Part shown: positions 1 through 5,564 of the stretch, in pieces
Position numbering within the stretch: position 1 is the first letter of the stretch
Layout: each line of letters begins with the position of its first letter
From: Actinomycetota bacterium
Lineage (GTDB): Bacteria; Actinomycetota; Thermoleophilia; Gaiellales; Gaiellaceae
Assembly: GCA_013812465.1 (NCBI GenBank)
Contig: JACCTK010000165.1
Span: 1 to 5,597, forward strand
DNA: 5,597 nucleotides
Direction: 5' to 3'
Notes under the pieces: model-generated
What the model was told of the DNA's origin: nothing
Seen by the model: the letters and a program-made list of their open reading frames with translations, nothing else
Database searches by the model: none
Program-made: the position numbers and the translations under genes

Positions 1-87
1 CATTTCGAGCACACGGTCGCGATTACCGCCGACGGGCCGCGCATTCTCACGCCCCGCGTGGGCGTGGCGAAAGGCGTCGAAGTTTGA
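1..87 (+). CDS. map: Methionine aminopeptidase, C-terminal end (partial)
   Basis: Only the last 28 codons and the TGA stop (85-87) are inside the window, so the gene is cut by the left edge. The visible peptide starts [17 protein letters not shown], which matches the end of type I methionine aminopeptidases. The Glu of the FEHT motif is, from family knowledge, one of the metal ligands of the dinuclear centre that removes the initiator Met from nascent proteins in the cytoplasm. Position upstream of rpmJ fits the secY-adk-map-(infA)-rpmJ order common in Actinomycetota and Bacillota. The stop forms TGATG with a following ATG at 87-89, but the frame that ATG opens does not look coding. Confidence 0.9.
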   Translation, partial: HFEHTVAITADGPRILTPRVGVAKGVEV

Positions 88-131
88 TGTCACCGAACCC
101 AGCGGCTGCGAAGCGGACGCCTTCAGGGATT

Positions 132-159
132 TTCGCGCGACCGGATTCGCGCGAGCGGA
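132..159. repeat. 14-bp tandem repeat upstream of the putative rpmJ promoter
   Basis: Two head-to-tail 14-bp units, TTCGCGCGACCGGA (132-145) and TTCGCGCGAGCGGA (146-159), differ at one base. They end 6 bp before the candidate -35 hexamer. Adjacent repeated sites at this distance could be a binding site for a dimeric regulator, but GC-rich non-coding DNA can also produce this by slippage. No function is established. Confidence 0.5.
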
Positions 160-165
160 TTCCGG

Positions 166-194
166 TCTTGCGCCGAAAAGGGCTGTGCTACGAT
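166..194 (+). promoter_or_regulatory. Candidate sigma-70-type promoter for the rpmJ-rplQ operon
   Basis: An extended -10 (TGC then TACGAT, 186-194) lies 17 nt downstream of TCTTGC (166-171). The overlapping TTGCGC (168-173) gives a 15-nt spacer instead. TANNNT preceded by TGN is a good match to the extended -10 class. The start site would fall near position 201, giving an rpmJ leader of roughly 115 nt. The non-coding gap after map makes a promoter here sensible, although transcription may also read through from upstream. Confidence 0.45.
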
Positions 195-314
195 GACCGG
201 CCGCGGTGCGGGGCCGTACGTTTGTGCCGCCGAGGTGTCCGACTCGACCGTGACACCTACTCAGATGTCGAACAACGACCGAAAGGCTCGGTTCTCTGGC
301 GACGTGAGGTATCG
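195..314 (+). other. Non-coding rpmJ leader with two hairpins and the rpmJ ribosome binding site
   Basis: The stretch between map and rpmJ holds no recognisable gene. Its reading frames have clearly lower GC at third positions than the neighbours. Two stems are visible: AGGTGTC (233-239) with GACACCT (252-258), a perfect 7-bp stem around a 12-nt loop, and ACCGA (278-282) with TCGGT (288-292) around a 5-nt loop. The second ends about 12 nt before the Shine-Dalgarno-like GTGAGGT (304-310), which precedes the rpmJ ATG. A structured leader here could support autogenous control, as S4 exerts on the alpha operon of E. coli, but no S4-type pseudoknot could be demonstrated by eye. An 18-codon frame at 265-318 ends in ATGA over the rpmJ start and may be accidental. 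Confidence 0.4.
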
Positions 315-428
315 ATGAAAGTCCGTCCGTCCGTCAAACCCATGTGTGAACGCTGCCGCGTGATCAAGCGGCACGGGCGCACGATCGTGATCTGCTCCAA
401 TCCCCGGCACAAGCAAAGGCAGGGCTAG
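315..428 (+). CDS. rpmJ: 50S ribosomal protein L36 (zinc-binding form)
   Basis: A 37-residue protein of the usual L36 length, [14 protein letters not shown]... ending in a basic tail. It keeps the zinc ribbon Cys11-x2-Cys14-x12-Cys27-x4-His32, so it is the 'C+' form that binds one zinc ion. L36 is among the last proteins assembled on the large subunit, where it contacts 23S rRNA. The ATG at 315 is preferred because it gives the exact family N-terminus and has GTGAGGT 4 nt upstream. The same frame is open back to the map stop, but that extension is arginine-rich, shows weak codon bias and does not resemble any known protein. rpsM follows after 7 nt. The usual upstream partner infA is absent. 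Confidence 0.96.
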   Translation: MKVRPSVKPMCERCRVIKRHGRTIVICSNPRHKQRQG

Positions 429-435
429 CCGACAC

Positions 436-810
436 ATGGCACGTATCGCAGGCGTGAACCTCCCCACTCAGAAGCGGCTCGAGATCGGGCTGACCTACAT
501 CTACGGCATCGGGCAGTCGACCGCGCAGAAGATCTGCAAGACGCTCGAGCTCGACCCCTCGGAGAAGGTGCGGGACCTGACCGACGAAGAGGTGACGAAG
601 CTTCGAAACTACATCGACTCGGATCTCGAGGTCGAGGGTGATCTCCGGCGTAACCGCGCAGGCGCGATCAAGCGGCTGACGGAGATCGGCAGCTACCGCG
701 GTGTCCGTCACCGTCGCGGTCTCCCGGTGCGCGGCCAGCGGACGAAGACCAACGCCCGCACGCGCAAGGGCCCGACCAAGGCCGTCGGCCGCAGCAAGAG
801 GTCCAAGTGA
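436..810 (+). CDS. rpsM: 30S ribosomal protein S13
   Basis: 124 residues, normal for S13. It starts [19 protein letters not shown], has the helix-two-turns-helix glycine motif YGIGQSTA (23-30), and ends in the very basic tail with [19 protein letters not shown] (94-112). S13 sits in the head of the small subunit, contacts the P-site tRNA and forms bridges to the 50S subunit. The start is fixed by the family N-terminus and by the 7-nt gap after rpmJ, so translation is probably coupled. A dedicated Shine-Dalgarno is weak. The TGA stop (808-810) overlaps an ATG (TGATG), and the 7 bases TGATGGC reappear exactly at the rpsK start; see the insertion-like element between them. Confidence 0.98.
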   Translation: MARIAGVNLPTQKRLEIGLTYIYGIGQSTAQKICKTLELDPSEKVRDLTDEEVTKLRNYIDSDLEVEGDLRRNRAGAIKRLTEIGSYRGVRHRRGLPVRGQRTKTNARTRKGPTKAVGRSKRSK

Positions 811-814
811 TGGC

Positions 815-972
815 AGTCGACTCACTCGCATCTCGCGGCTACACGCGCGCTGCAACGCGTCGCATCGCCGCGTCCTCAGTCGTACTCGTACCCGACGGGT
901 ACGAGCGCTCCCTGCGTCCTTGCGCTGCTCGCGTTTCGCGGCGTGAAGCCACGATCTGCTCGCGAGGCGACT
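815..972. mobile_element. MITE-like long imperfect palindrome between rpsM and rpsK, flanked by TGATGGC direct repeats
   Basis: The left arm (815-893) resembles the reverse complement of the right arm (897-972) over nearly its whole length. By hand alignment, 19 of the outer 26 positions pair, starting with AGTCG (815-819) against CGACT (968-972). A further block GGCT-CACGC pairs, then partly matching segments with small gaps, then a perfect 9-bp centre. The sequence TGATGGC occurs just outside the left end (808-814) and again at 972-978, overlapping the right end by one base. That is what a 6-7 bp target-site duplication would look like. No transposase is encoded, as expected of a miniature element mobilised in trans. 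The alternative is a long regulatory RNA hairpin native to the operon. No copy elsewhere in the window was seen. Confidence 0.45.
885..905. repeat. Perfect 9-bp inverted repeat, centre of the rpsM-rpsK palindrome
   Basis: CTCGTACCC (885-893) and GGGTACGAG (897-905) are exact reverse complements around the 3-nt loop GAC. In RNA this would be a very stable hairpin in the middle of the rpsM-rpsK intergenic transcript. No run of T follows on either strand, so it is not a textbook intrinsic terminator. It could affect mRNA processing or attenuate expression of distal genes. Confidence 0.7.
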
Positions 973-973
973 G

Positions 974-1378
974 ATGGCGCCCCCACGAAGGTCAGCGGCT
1001 CGGGGTCGCACGAGGCGCCGGGTCAAGAAGAACATCGCCATAGGTCAGGCGCACATCAAAACGTCATTCAACAACACGATCGTGACCCTGACCGACCGCG
1101 AGGGCAACGTCATCGTCTGGGAGTCCGCCGGATCCGCGGGTTTCAAAGGATCTCGCAAGTCCACGCCGTTTGCCGCCCAGGTGACTGCGGACAACGTCGC
1201 CCGCAAGGGCATGGAGCACGGTCTCCAGAAGGTGGAGGTCTTCGTGAAGGGCCCCGGCTCCGGCCGCGAGACCGCCATCCGCTCGTTGCAGGCCGCGGGT
1301 CTCGAGATCCTCGGCGTCAAGGACGTGACTCCGCAAGCTCATAACGGCGTTCGCCAGCGCAAGCGGAGGCGCGTGTAG
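974..1378 (+). CDS. rpsK: 30S ribosomal protein S11
   Basis: 134 residues, close to the usual 125-135. After a basic N-terminal tail ([20 protein letters not shown]) come the S11 signatures [12 protein letters not shown] (26-37), [14 protein letters not shown] (56-69), GPGSGRE, and the end [19 protein letters not shown]11 lies on the platform of the small subunit, binds 16S rRNA with S18 and S21 (where present) and helps shape the E site and mRNA exit. The ATG at 974 is preceded by GCGAGG (962-967) 6 nt upstream; that ribosome binding site lies inside the palindromic insert. Its TAG stop shares one base with the rpsD GTG start (TAGTG), so the two are translationally coupled. Confidence 0.97.
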   Translation: MAPPRRSAARGRTRRRVKKNIAIGQAHIKTSFNNTIVTLTDREGNVIVWESAGSAGFKGSRKSTPFAAQVTADNVARKGMEHGLQKVEVFVKGPGSGRETAIRSLQAAGLEILGVKDVTPQAHNGVRQRKRRRV

Positions 1379-1998
1379 TGGCTCGCGATCTCGGAACCAA
1401 GTGCCGCCTCTGCCGCCGCGAGGGGCTGAAGCTCTTCCTGAAGGGCGAGCGCTGCCTGACCGAGAAGTGCGCGATCGAGCGGCGCAGCTATCCACCGGGC
1501 GAGCACGGCCGCGGCCGCATCAAGCAGAGCGAGTACCTGCTCCAGCTGCGCGAGAAGCAGAAGGCGCGCCGCTACTACGGCTTGCTCGAGAAGCAGTTCC
1601 GCCTCACCTACGAGCGGGCCAGCCGCGGCCAGGGCGCTCCGGGCGAGAATCTCCTGCGCATGCTGGAGACCCGGCTCGACAACGTCGTCTACCGACTCGG
1701 TTTCGCCGGCTCGCGCGCGCAATCGCGCCAGCTCGTCCGCCACGGTCACTTCCAGGTCAACGGCCGCCGCGTCAACATCCCGAGCTACGGCGTGAAGGCG
1801 AACGACGTGATCGCGCTTCGGCCAGGCAGCCCGGTCGAGCAGCTGGTCCGAGAAGCGACCGATCTGACCGCGTCGGTCGCCCCCTGGCTTCAAGCCGACC
1901 ACGACGGGCTCACGGGTCAGGTGCTCCGATTCCCCGAGCGCGACGAGATCGACGTTCCTGTCCAGGAGTCACTCATCGTCGAGCTCTATTCCAAGTAA
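1378..1998 (+). CDS. rpsD: 30S ribosomal protein S4 (zinc-binding form)
   Basis: 206 residues, typical for S4. The N-terminal region has Cys9, Cys12, Cys26 and Cys31, the four-cysteine zinc site of the 'C+' S4 lineage, as in Thermus. Mycobacterial S4 proteins lack it. SYPPGEHG and [16 protein letters not shown] follow (about 37-68). The S4 RNA-binding domain then covers about 97-160, with [15 protein letters not shown] and [22 protein letters not shown]4 is a primary 16S rRNA-binding protein that nucleates 30S assembly, and in E. coli it represses the alpha operon. The GTG start at 1378 overlaps the rpsK stop by one base and has GGAGG (1365-1369) 8 nt upstream; the initial [12 protein letters not shown] is the family N-terminus. 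Confidence 0.98.
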   Translation: MARDLGTKCRLCRREGLKLFLKGERCLTEKCAIERRSYPPGEHGRGRIKQSEYLLQLREKQKARRYYGLLEKQFRLTYERASRGQGAPGENLLRMLETRLDNVVYRLGFAGSRAQSRQLVRHGHFQVNGRRVNIPSYGVKANDVIALRPGSPVEQLVREATDLTASVAPWLQADHDGLTGQVLRFPERDEIDVPVQESLIVELYSK

Positions 1999-2028
1999 CA
2001 CGTAGGGGCAAGGCTTGCCTCGCCCGTG
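1999..2028. repeat. Palindromic element in the rpsD-rpoA spacer
   Basis: It begins directly after the rpsD stop. GGGCAAGGC (2006-2014) pairs with GCCTCGCCC (2017-2025) with one mismatch, and CAC (1999-2001) can pair with GTG (2026-2028) across a small bulge. The core GTAGGGGCAAGGCTTGCC resembles dispersed intergenic palindromes I recall from several high-GC phyla, though no search was possible. No T-run follows, so strong termination in mid-operon is unlikely; mRNA stabilisation or partial attenuation before rpoA is possible. Confidence 0.6.
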
Positions 2029-2040
2029 TGACACAGAACC

Positions 2041-2056
2041 AGAAAGGATCGTCTTG
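2041..2056 (+). promoter_or_regulatory. Ribosome binding site that decides the rpoA TTG start
   Basis: AGAAAGGA (2041-2048) lies 5 nt before TTG at 2054-2056 and is the best Shine-Dalgarno match in the spacer. The in-frame ATG at 2075 has no comparable site. The upstream in-frame TTG at 2015 lies inside the palindrome. Confidence 0.7.
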
Positions 2057-3025
2057 GCTACGAGAACCAGCTTGATGGAGTTCCAGACTCCGCGGATCGC
2101 CCGTGAGGAAGCGGACGACCACCGCGGCGTCTTCCAGATCGAGCCGCTCGATCGCGGCTTCGGCAACACCTTCGGAAACTCGCTCCGGCGCGTGCTCTTG
2201 TCCTCGCTCGAGGGCGCAGCCGTCACCGCGGTGAAGATCGAAGGCGTCGCCCACGAGTTCACGACGCTTCCGGGAGTCCGTGAGGACGTCACCGACATCA
2301 TCCTCAACTTGAAGAACCTCATCGTGCTCCTCCATGGCGCGTCGCCGGAGATCGAGGTCTACATCGCGAAGAAGGGCGCCGGCGTCGTGACCGCAGCCGA
2401 TATCGAGGCGCCCGCCGACCTCGAGATCCTGAATCCGGAGCTCGAGATCGCCCACGTCTCCGACAAGGGCAAGCTCGAGATGACGCTCACCATCGGCCGC
2501 GGGCGCGGATACGTCCCCGCCGAGCTGAACCGAGGGCCCGAGACCACGATCGGCGTGATTCCGATCGACTCGATCTTCTCCCCGGTGCGCCGGGTCGCGT
2601 ACGAGGTCGAGGCGGCACGTGTCGGTCAGCGCACGGACTACGACAAGCTCGTCCTCGACGTCACGACCGATGGGTCGCTCGACCCACGAGACGCGATCGG
2701 ACAGGCCGCCGAGATCCTCATCCGCCAGCTCCAGATCTTCACCGACCTCGACCTCGAGAGCTTGGGGGAGATCTCCTCCGATACAACGGTGGAGGCTCCG
2801 GTCATGCACGGCATGGAGAACTTCCCGATCGAGGAGCTCGAGCTCGGCGTCCGCTCCTACAACTGCCTGAAGCGGGTCGGCATCGAGACGATCGGCGACC
2901 TCACCTCCAAGTCCGAGAACGAGCTGGTGGCGATCCCGAACTTCGGGCGGAAGTCGATCGAGGAAGTCCGCTCCGCGCTCGCCGCGCACGGGCTGATGCT
3001 GAAGGGCGAGGACACGATCGGTTGA
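2054..3025 (+). CDS. rpoA: DNA-directed RNA polymerase subunit alpha
   Basis: 323 residues from the TTG at 2054, within the usual 310-350. The N-terminal domain (about 8-235) dimerises and carries beta and beta'; its signature [21 protein letters not shown] (37-57) contains the conserved Arg pair. A flexible linker follows. The C-terminal domain (about 257-316) reads [25 protein letters not shown]; Arg267 and Asn270 correspond to E. coli Arg265 and Asn268, which contact UP-element DNA and activators. The TTG is chosen for its well-spaced AGAAAGGA; the ATG at 2075 would give a 316-residue protein that still contains both domains. Its TGA overlaps the rplQ TTG start by 4 nt, coupling alpha and L17 synthesis. 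Confidence 0.97.
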   Translation: MATRTSLMEFQTPRIAREEADDHRGVFQIEPLDRGFGNTFGNSLRRVLLSSLEGAAVTAVKIEGVAHEFTTLPGVREDVTDIILNLKNLIVLLHGASPEIEVYIAKKGAGVVTAADIEAPADLEILNPELEIAHVSDKGKLEMTLTIGRGRGYVPAELNRGPETTIGVIPIDSIFSPVRRVAYEVEAARVGQRTDYDKLVLDVTTDGSLDPRDAIGQAAEILIRQLQIFTDLDLESLGEISSDTTVEAPVMHGMENFPIEELELGVRSYNCLKRVGIETIGDLTSKSENELVAIPNFGRKSIEEVRSALAAHGLMLKGEDTIG

Positions 3026-3444
3026 GACACCAGCGATCAGGAAAGAAGCTCGGGCGGGATCCCGCTCATCGCAAGGCGCTCTACTCGAATCTCGCGGGCG
3101 CCCTGATCGCGCACGGCCGCATTCAGACGACCGAGGCCAAGGCGAAGGCGGTCAAGCCCTTCGCCGAGAAGCTGATCACGCTCGCAAAGCGCGGCGACCT
3201 CCATGCCCGCAGGCAGGCGCTTGCCGCGCTTCGCTCCAACGACGTCGTCCATCGCCTGTTTGCGGTCATCGCGCCGCGCTTCTCCGACCGCCCCGGTGGC
3301 TACACGCGCATCGTCAAGCTCGGCCCGCGGCAGGGCGATGCCGCGGAGATGGTCTACCTCGAGCTCGTGGACTACGAGCCCGCGGCTCTGCCGCTCGCGC
3401 CTCCTCGCGCCCCGCGCGAGGAGGAGGCTCCCGCCGAGGCCTAG
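3022..3444 (+). CDS. rplQ: 50S ribosomal protein L17
   Basis: 140 residues. It opens [29 protein letters not shown], the L17 N-terminus, followed by the [33 protein letters not shown] segment and the [25 protein letters not shown] core end. A Pro/Ala/Glu-rich tail of about 20 residues ends the protein, as in many actinobacterial L17s. L17 binds domain III of 23S rRNA near the exit tunnel. The start is TTG at 3022, overlapping the rpoA stop as TTGA; the M-R-H start of the family makes it secure. GAGGA (3008-3012) lies 9 nt upstream. This is the last gene of the ribosomal unit; two palindromes follow. Confidence 0.97.
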   Translation: MRHQRSGKKLGRDPAHRKALYSNLAGALIAHGRIQTTEAKAKAVKPFAEKLITLAKRGDLHARRQALAALRSNDVVHRLFAVIAPRFSDRPGGYTRIVKLGPRQGDAAEMVYLELVDYEPAALPLAPPRAPREEEAPAEA

Positions 3445-3452
3445 TCTCACGC

Positions 3453-3476
3453 GGGGTCTGGCTGAAGCCAGACCCC
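3453..3476 (+). terminator. Palindrome 1 after rplQ (terminator-like, dispersed repeat)
   Basis: GGGGTCTGGC (3453-3462) and GCCAGACCCC (3467-3476) form a perfect 10-bp stem around the tetraloop TGAA, starting 8 nt after the rplQ stop. It is positioned like a transcription terminator, but AGATCTC rather than a T-run follows, so efficiency is uncertain. It is the inverted-orientation relative of palindrome 2 (loop TGAA versus TTCA) and is bordered by TCTCAC at 3445-3450 and 3480-3485. Confidence 0.55.
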
Positions 3477-3495
3477 AGATCTCACTACGCTTGTC

Positions 3496-3519
3496 GGGGT
3501 CAGGCTTCAGCCTGACCCC
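3496..3519 (+). terminator. Palindrome 2 between rplQ and the nfeD-like gene
   Basis: GGGGTCAGGC (3496-3505) and GCCTGACCCC (3510-3519) form a perfect 10-bp stem with loop TTCA, ending only 9 nt before the GTG of the next gene. Compared with palindrome 1 one stem pair is swapped (A-T for T-A), so pairing is preserved. No T-run follows. Because it abuts the start codon it could also hinder ribosome access to the nfeD-like gene. A third copy follows truA. Confidence 0.55.
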
Positions 3520-3528
3520 AATCTCAAG

Positions 3529-3879
3529 GTGGACGATCGGCGCAGTACCCTCAGAGCCGTGCTCGTTCTTATCGCGCTGTTTCTCGCGATCTTCGTTCTC
3601 CCCTCGCCTTGGGGCCTGGCCGCGGTGGTCGTCGCCGCGGTTCTCGACATCGCGGAGACAGGCCTTTTCATCTGGTGGTCGAAGCGCCGCAAGGCGACCG
3701 TGGGAGTCGACGCGCTCGTCGGCAAGGTCGGAATCGCCTCGTCGGATCTCTGGCCCCAAGGTCAGATCCGGATCCGGGGCGAGATCTGGCAGGCCCGCTG
3801 CGCCGGAGGGTGCGACGCCGGCACTCAGGTCGTCGTTCGCGCAATCGAGGGCCTGACGCTCGTCGTCGATCCTGCATGA
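3529..3879 (+). CDS. Small NfeD-like membrane protein
   Basis: 116 residues. Two hydrophobic segments (about 10-24 and 28-50) end in WWSKRRK, so the basic end should be cytoplasmic. They are followed by a compact C-terminal domain (about 57-114), GKVGIASSDLWPQGQIRIRGEIWQ then DAGTQVVVRAIEGLTLVVDP. That pattern is the OB-fold of NfeD proteins, which usually accompany stomatin/flotillin (SPFH) membrane proteins. This is the short form without the ClpP-like protease domain. No SPFH gene is in the window, so its partner is unknown. The GTG at 3529 gives the full first membrane segment but lacks a clear Shine-Dalgarno and sits 9 nt after a hairpin; the start is the least secure in the window. Its TGA overlaps the next ATG (ATGA). 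Confidence 0.8.
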   Translation: MDDRRSTLRAVLVLIALFLAIFVLPSPWGLAAVVVAAVLDIAETGLFIWWSKRRKATVGVDALVGKVGIASSDLWPQGQIRIRGEIWQARCAGGCDAGTQVVVRAIEGLTLVVDPA

Positions 3880-4814
3880 CTAGCCTGCGTGCAATGAGAG
3901 TGGCATGCGTAGCGCTCGCTCTGGTGCTCGCGCCCTTCGCTGCCGCCGCATCGAGCGCGTGGGAGACGAGGACGCGGCTGCCGCTTCCACGCACCGAGGT
4001 CGTGGCTGCGACGGTTGGCAGCGAGATCGTCGTGCTCGGCGGCCTGACCCTCGAGAGGAGCGCGTCGCGACGCGTGGACGCCTACTCCCCGGCTCGAAAC
4101 AGCTGGCGCCGGCTGCCCGACCTCCCTGTCGGAGTCCATCACTCGATGGCGGTGGGGATAGGGGCGAAGCTCTACCTGCTCGGTGGCTACACGGTCGCCG
4201 GAGTGCCGCTCTCGAGCGTCTTCGTCCTCGAGCGCGGGAAGTGGCGCTCTCTTCCCCGCATGCCGTTCCCGCGTGCCGCGGCCGGCGCAGGCGTCGCGGG
4301 AGGGAAGATCGTCGTCGCCGGAGGTGTGACCGCCGCCGGCAGACTCGCCCGAAACGCGCTCTCCTTCGACCTCGAAACGAGACGCTGGTCGATCGTCGTC
4401 GGACCGACTGCGCGTGAGCATCTGGGAGTCACGTCGCTCGCCGGAACGCTGTACGCGATCGGTGGAAGGACGTCGGGTCTCGATACGAACCTCCTGCACT
4501 TCGAGTCGTACCGGCCGGGGGCGAAACGCTGGACTCGGCTCGCGCCCGTGCCTGATTCACGCGGCGGCACGGGCGCAGCTGCCCTTCTCGGGCACGTGGT
4601 GTCAGCCGGCGGCGAGGAGCCCGCCGGAACGATCGCGGAGGTTCTCGCGTACCGGGTCGCCGACCGGCGCTGGGTCCGGCTCGACGACCTCGCGACTCCT
4701 CGCCACGGCATCGGCATGGCCGCGCTCGGCGGCCGCGTGTTCGTCATCGGGGGCGGGCCGGAACCGGGCCTGACGGTAAGTTCCGCGAACGAGGCGCTGC
4801 GAATCGGCAGCTGA
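3876..4814 (+). CDS. Secreted or membrane-anchored kelch-repeat six-bladed beta-propeller protein
   Basis: 312 residues from the ATG at 3876. Residues 1-28 look like an export signal (MTSLRAMR, then a hydrophobic stretch and AAAASSA); no lipobox is visible. Six kelch repeats fill the rest. Double glycines after a hydrophobic strand lie at 55-56, 103-104, 149-150, 196-197, 245-246 and 292-293, about 47 residues apart, and the matching Trp lie at 29, 77, 123, 171, 219 and 266. The N-terminal SAWETRTRLP probably closes the ring. Kelch propellers usually bind protein or carbohydrate partners; galactose-oxidase-like catalytic features were not seen, so a binding role outside the membrane is inferred. 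The start at 3876 overlaps the nfeD-like stop by 4 nt; ATG 3894 is an alternative that keeps the signal. Confidence 0.85.
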   Translation: MTSLRAMRVACVALALVLAPFAAAASSAWETRTRLPLPRTEVVAATVGSEIVVLGGLTLERSASRRVDAYSPARNSWRRLPDLPVGVHHSMAVGIGAKLYLLGGYTVAGVPLSSVFVLERGKWRSLPRMPFPRAAAGAGVAGGKIVVAGGVTAAGRLARNALSFDLETRRWSIVVGPTAREHLGVTSLAGTLYAIGGRTSGLDTNLLHFESYRPGAKRWTRLAPVPDSRGGTGAAALLGHVVSAGGEEPAGTIAEVLAYRVADRRWVRLDDLATPRHGIGMAALGGRVFVIGGGPEPGLTVSSANEALRIGS

Positions 4815-4835
4815 GATGGCGGGAGGCTCAGTGCG

Positions 4836-5561
4836 ATGATCCTCAAGCTCACCCTCGAATACGACGGCACAGCCTTTCGCGGTTGGGCGCGGCAGCCTGA
4901 CAAGCGCACGGTCGAGGGGGTGCTGCGCGACGCTCTCGACGCAACGTATCCCGGATGGGCAGACCTTGCCGTTGCAGGGCGCACTGATGCGGGAGTCCAT
5001 GCGCGAGGACAGGTCGCGAGTGTCGGGGTGCGAAAGGGCGCGCCGATCGACCGCGCCGCCGAGGCGCTGACGTCGGCGCTGCCCGACGACGTGGCCGTTG
5101 TGGCCGCTGAGCAAGCGCCGGACGGATTCAATGCGCGCTTCTCCGCCTTCTCCCGGTCGTACCGCTACCGCCTATTCACTCGCCGAGCGCCTGCGCCGCT
5201 GGACGCGCGGCGAGCGCTTCACTGGCCGCGTCCGATCGACTTCGAGGCCCTCGTCGAGGCAGCTTCGCTGCTCCCCGGGAAGCACGATTTTCGCGCGTTC
5301 ACGCCTGCGGAGATCGAGCACGAGGGCACGGTGCGAAAGATCTTCGGGGCTGCGTGGGACCGCGATGGTGAGCACCTGGCCTTCACGATCACTGCGAACA
5401 GCTTCCTCCGGCACATGGTGCGAACGCTCGTCGGCACGATGCTCGAGTTCAATTCCGATGCGCCGAATGGCATGGAGAAGCTCCTCGAAGGTCGGCCGCG
5501 AGCGGAGGCAGGGCTGACCGCCCCGCCGTGGGGCCTGTATCTGGAACGGGTCGAGTACTGA
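4836..5561 (+). CDS. truA: tRNA pseudouridine(38-40) synthase
   Basis: 241 residues, the family's typical size. It starts [20 protein letters not shown]. The catalytic motif GRTDAGVHA contains Asp51, the nucleophile that attacks the target uridine. [16 protein letters not shown] (98-113), the KHDFRAFT segment (149-156), [17 protein letters not shown] (188-204) and the end [13 protein letters not shown] follow. The enzyme isomerises uridines 38-40 in the tRNA anticodon stem-loop and acts as a homodimer in the cytoplasm. The ATG at 4836 has GGGAGG (4821-4826) 9 nt upstream and follows the kelch stop by 21 nt. rplQ-truA adjacency is common in bacteria; here two unrelated genes separate them. Confidence 0.97.
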   Translation: MILKLTLEYDGTAFRGWARQPDKRTVEGVLRDALDATYPGWADLAVAGRTDAGVHARGQVASVGVRKGAPIDRAAEALTSALPDDVAVVAAEQAPDGFNARFSAFSRSYRYRLFTRRAPAPLDARRALHWPRPIDFEALVEAASLLPGKHDFRAFTPAEIEHEGTVRKIFGAAWDRDGEHLAFTITANSFLRHMVRTLVGTMLEFNSDAPNGMEKLLEGRPRAEAGLTAPPWGLYLERVEY

Positions 5562-5564
5562 CGC

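Larger units (their letters stand above)
810..974 (+). other. Open 54-codon frame linking rpsM and rpsK by TGATG at both ends; coding status doubtful
   Basis: The ATG at 810-812 overlaps the rpsM stop as TGATG. The frame stays open for 54 codons and its TGA (972-974) overlaps the rpsK ATG as TGATG. The peptide would start [18 protein letters not shown] and is rich in Arg, Ala and Ser, with no domain I recognise. About two thirds of its codons end in G or C, clearly less than in the adjacent ribosomal genes, and it is made almost wholly of the palindromic element. It is therefore probably a by-product of that insertion, but its geometry would let ribosomes travel from rpsM to rpsK without releasing the mRNA. 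Confidence 0.25.

Noticed and set aside
84..428. Long N-terminal extension of L36, open from the map stop
   Set aside because: L36 is a 37-residue protein with its own ribosome site at 304-310. The upstream part has weak third-position GC and no recognisable domain.
885..905. Intrinsic terminator between rpsM and rpsK
   Set aside because: The stem is strong but no T-run follows on either strand, and termination here would cut off rpsK, rpsD, rpoA and rplQ.
925..964. Direct repeat CTGCTCGCG at 925-933 and 956-964
   Set aside because: Short and GC-rich, expected by chance here; it adds nothing to the palindrome interpretation.
364..1041. Long reverse-strand frame across rpmJ, rpsM and rpsK (also reverse frames over rpoA and rplQ)
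   Set aside because: These are shadows of high-GC coding sequence on the opposite strand; the forward products are unambiguous ribosomal proteins and alpha.
943..1344. Alternative forward frame starting just before rpsK
   Set aside because: Arg/Gly/Pro-rich out-of-frame reading of rpsK; the S11 frame is clear.
3609..3875. Upstream extension of the kelch frame over the nfeD-like gene
   Set aside because: The extension is an Arg/Gly-rich out-of-frame reading; the export signal at 3876 onward and the ATGA overlap mark the true start.
4187..5131. Reverse-strand frame over the kelch gene and truA
   Set aside because: Low-complexity Ser/Arg/Pro-rich shadow frame lacking any recognised family.
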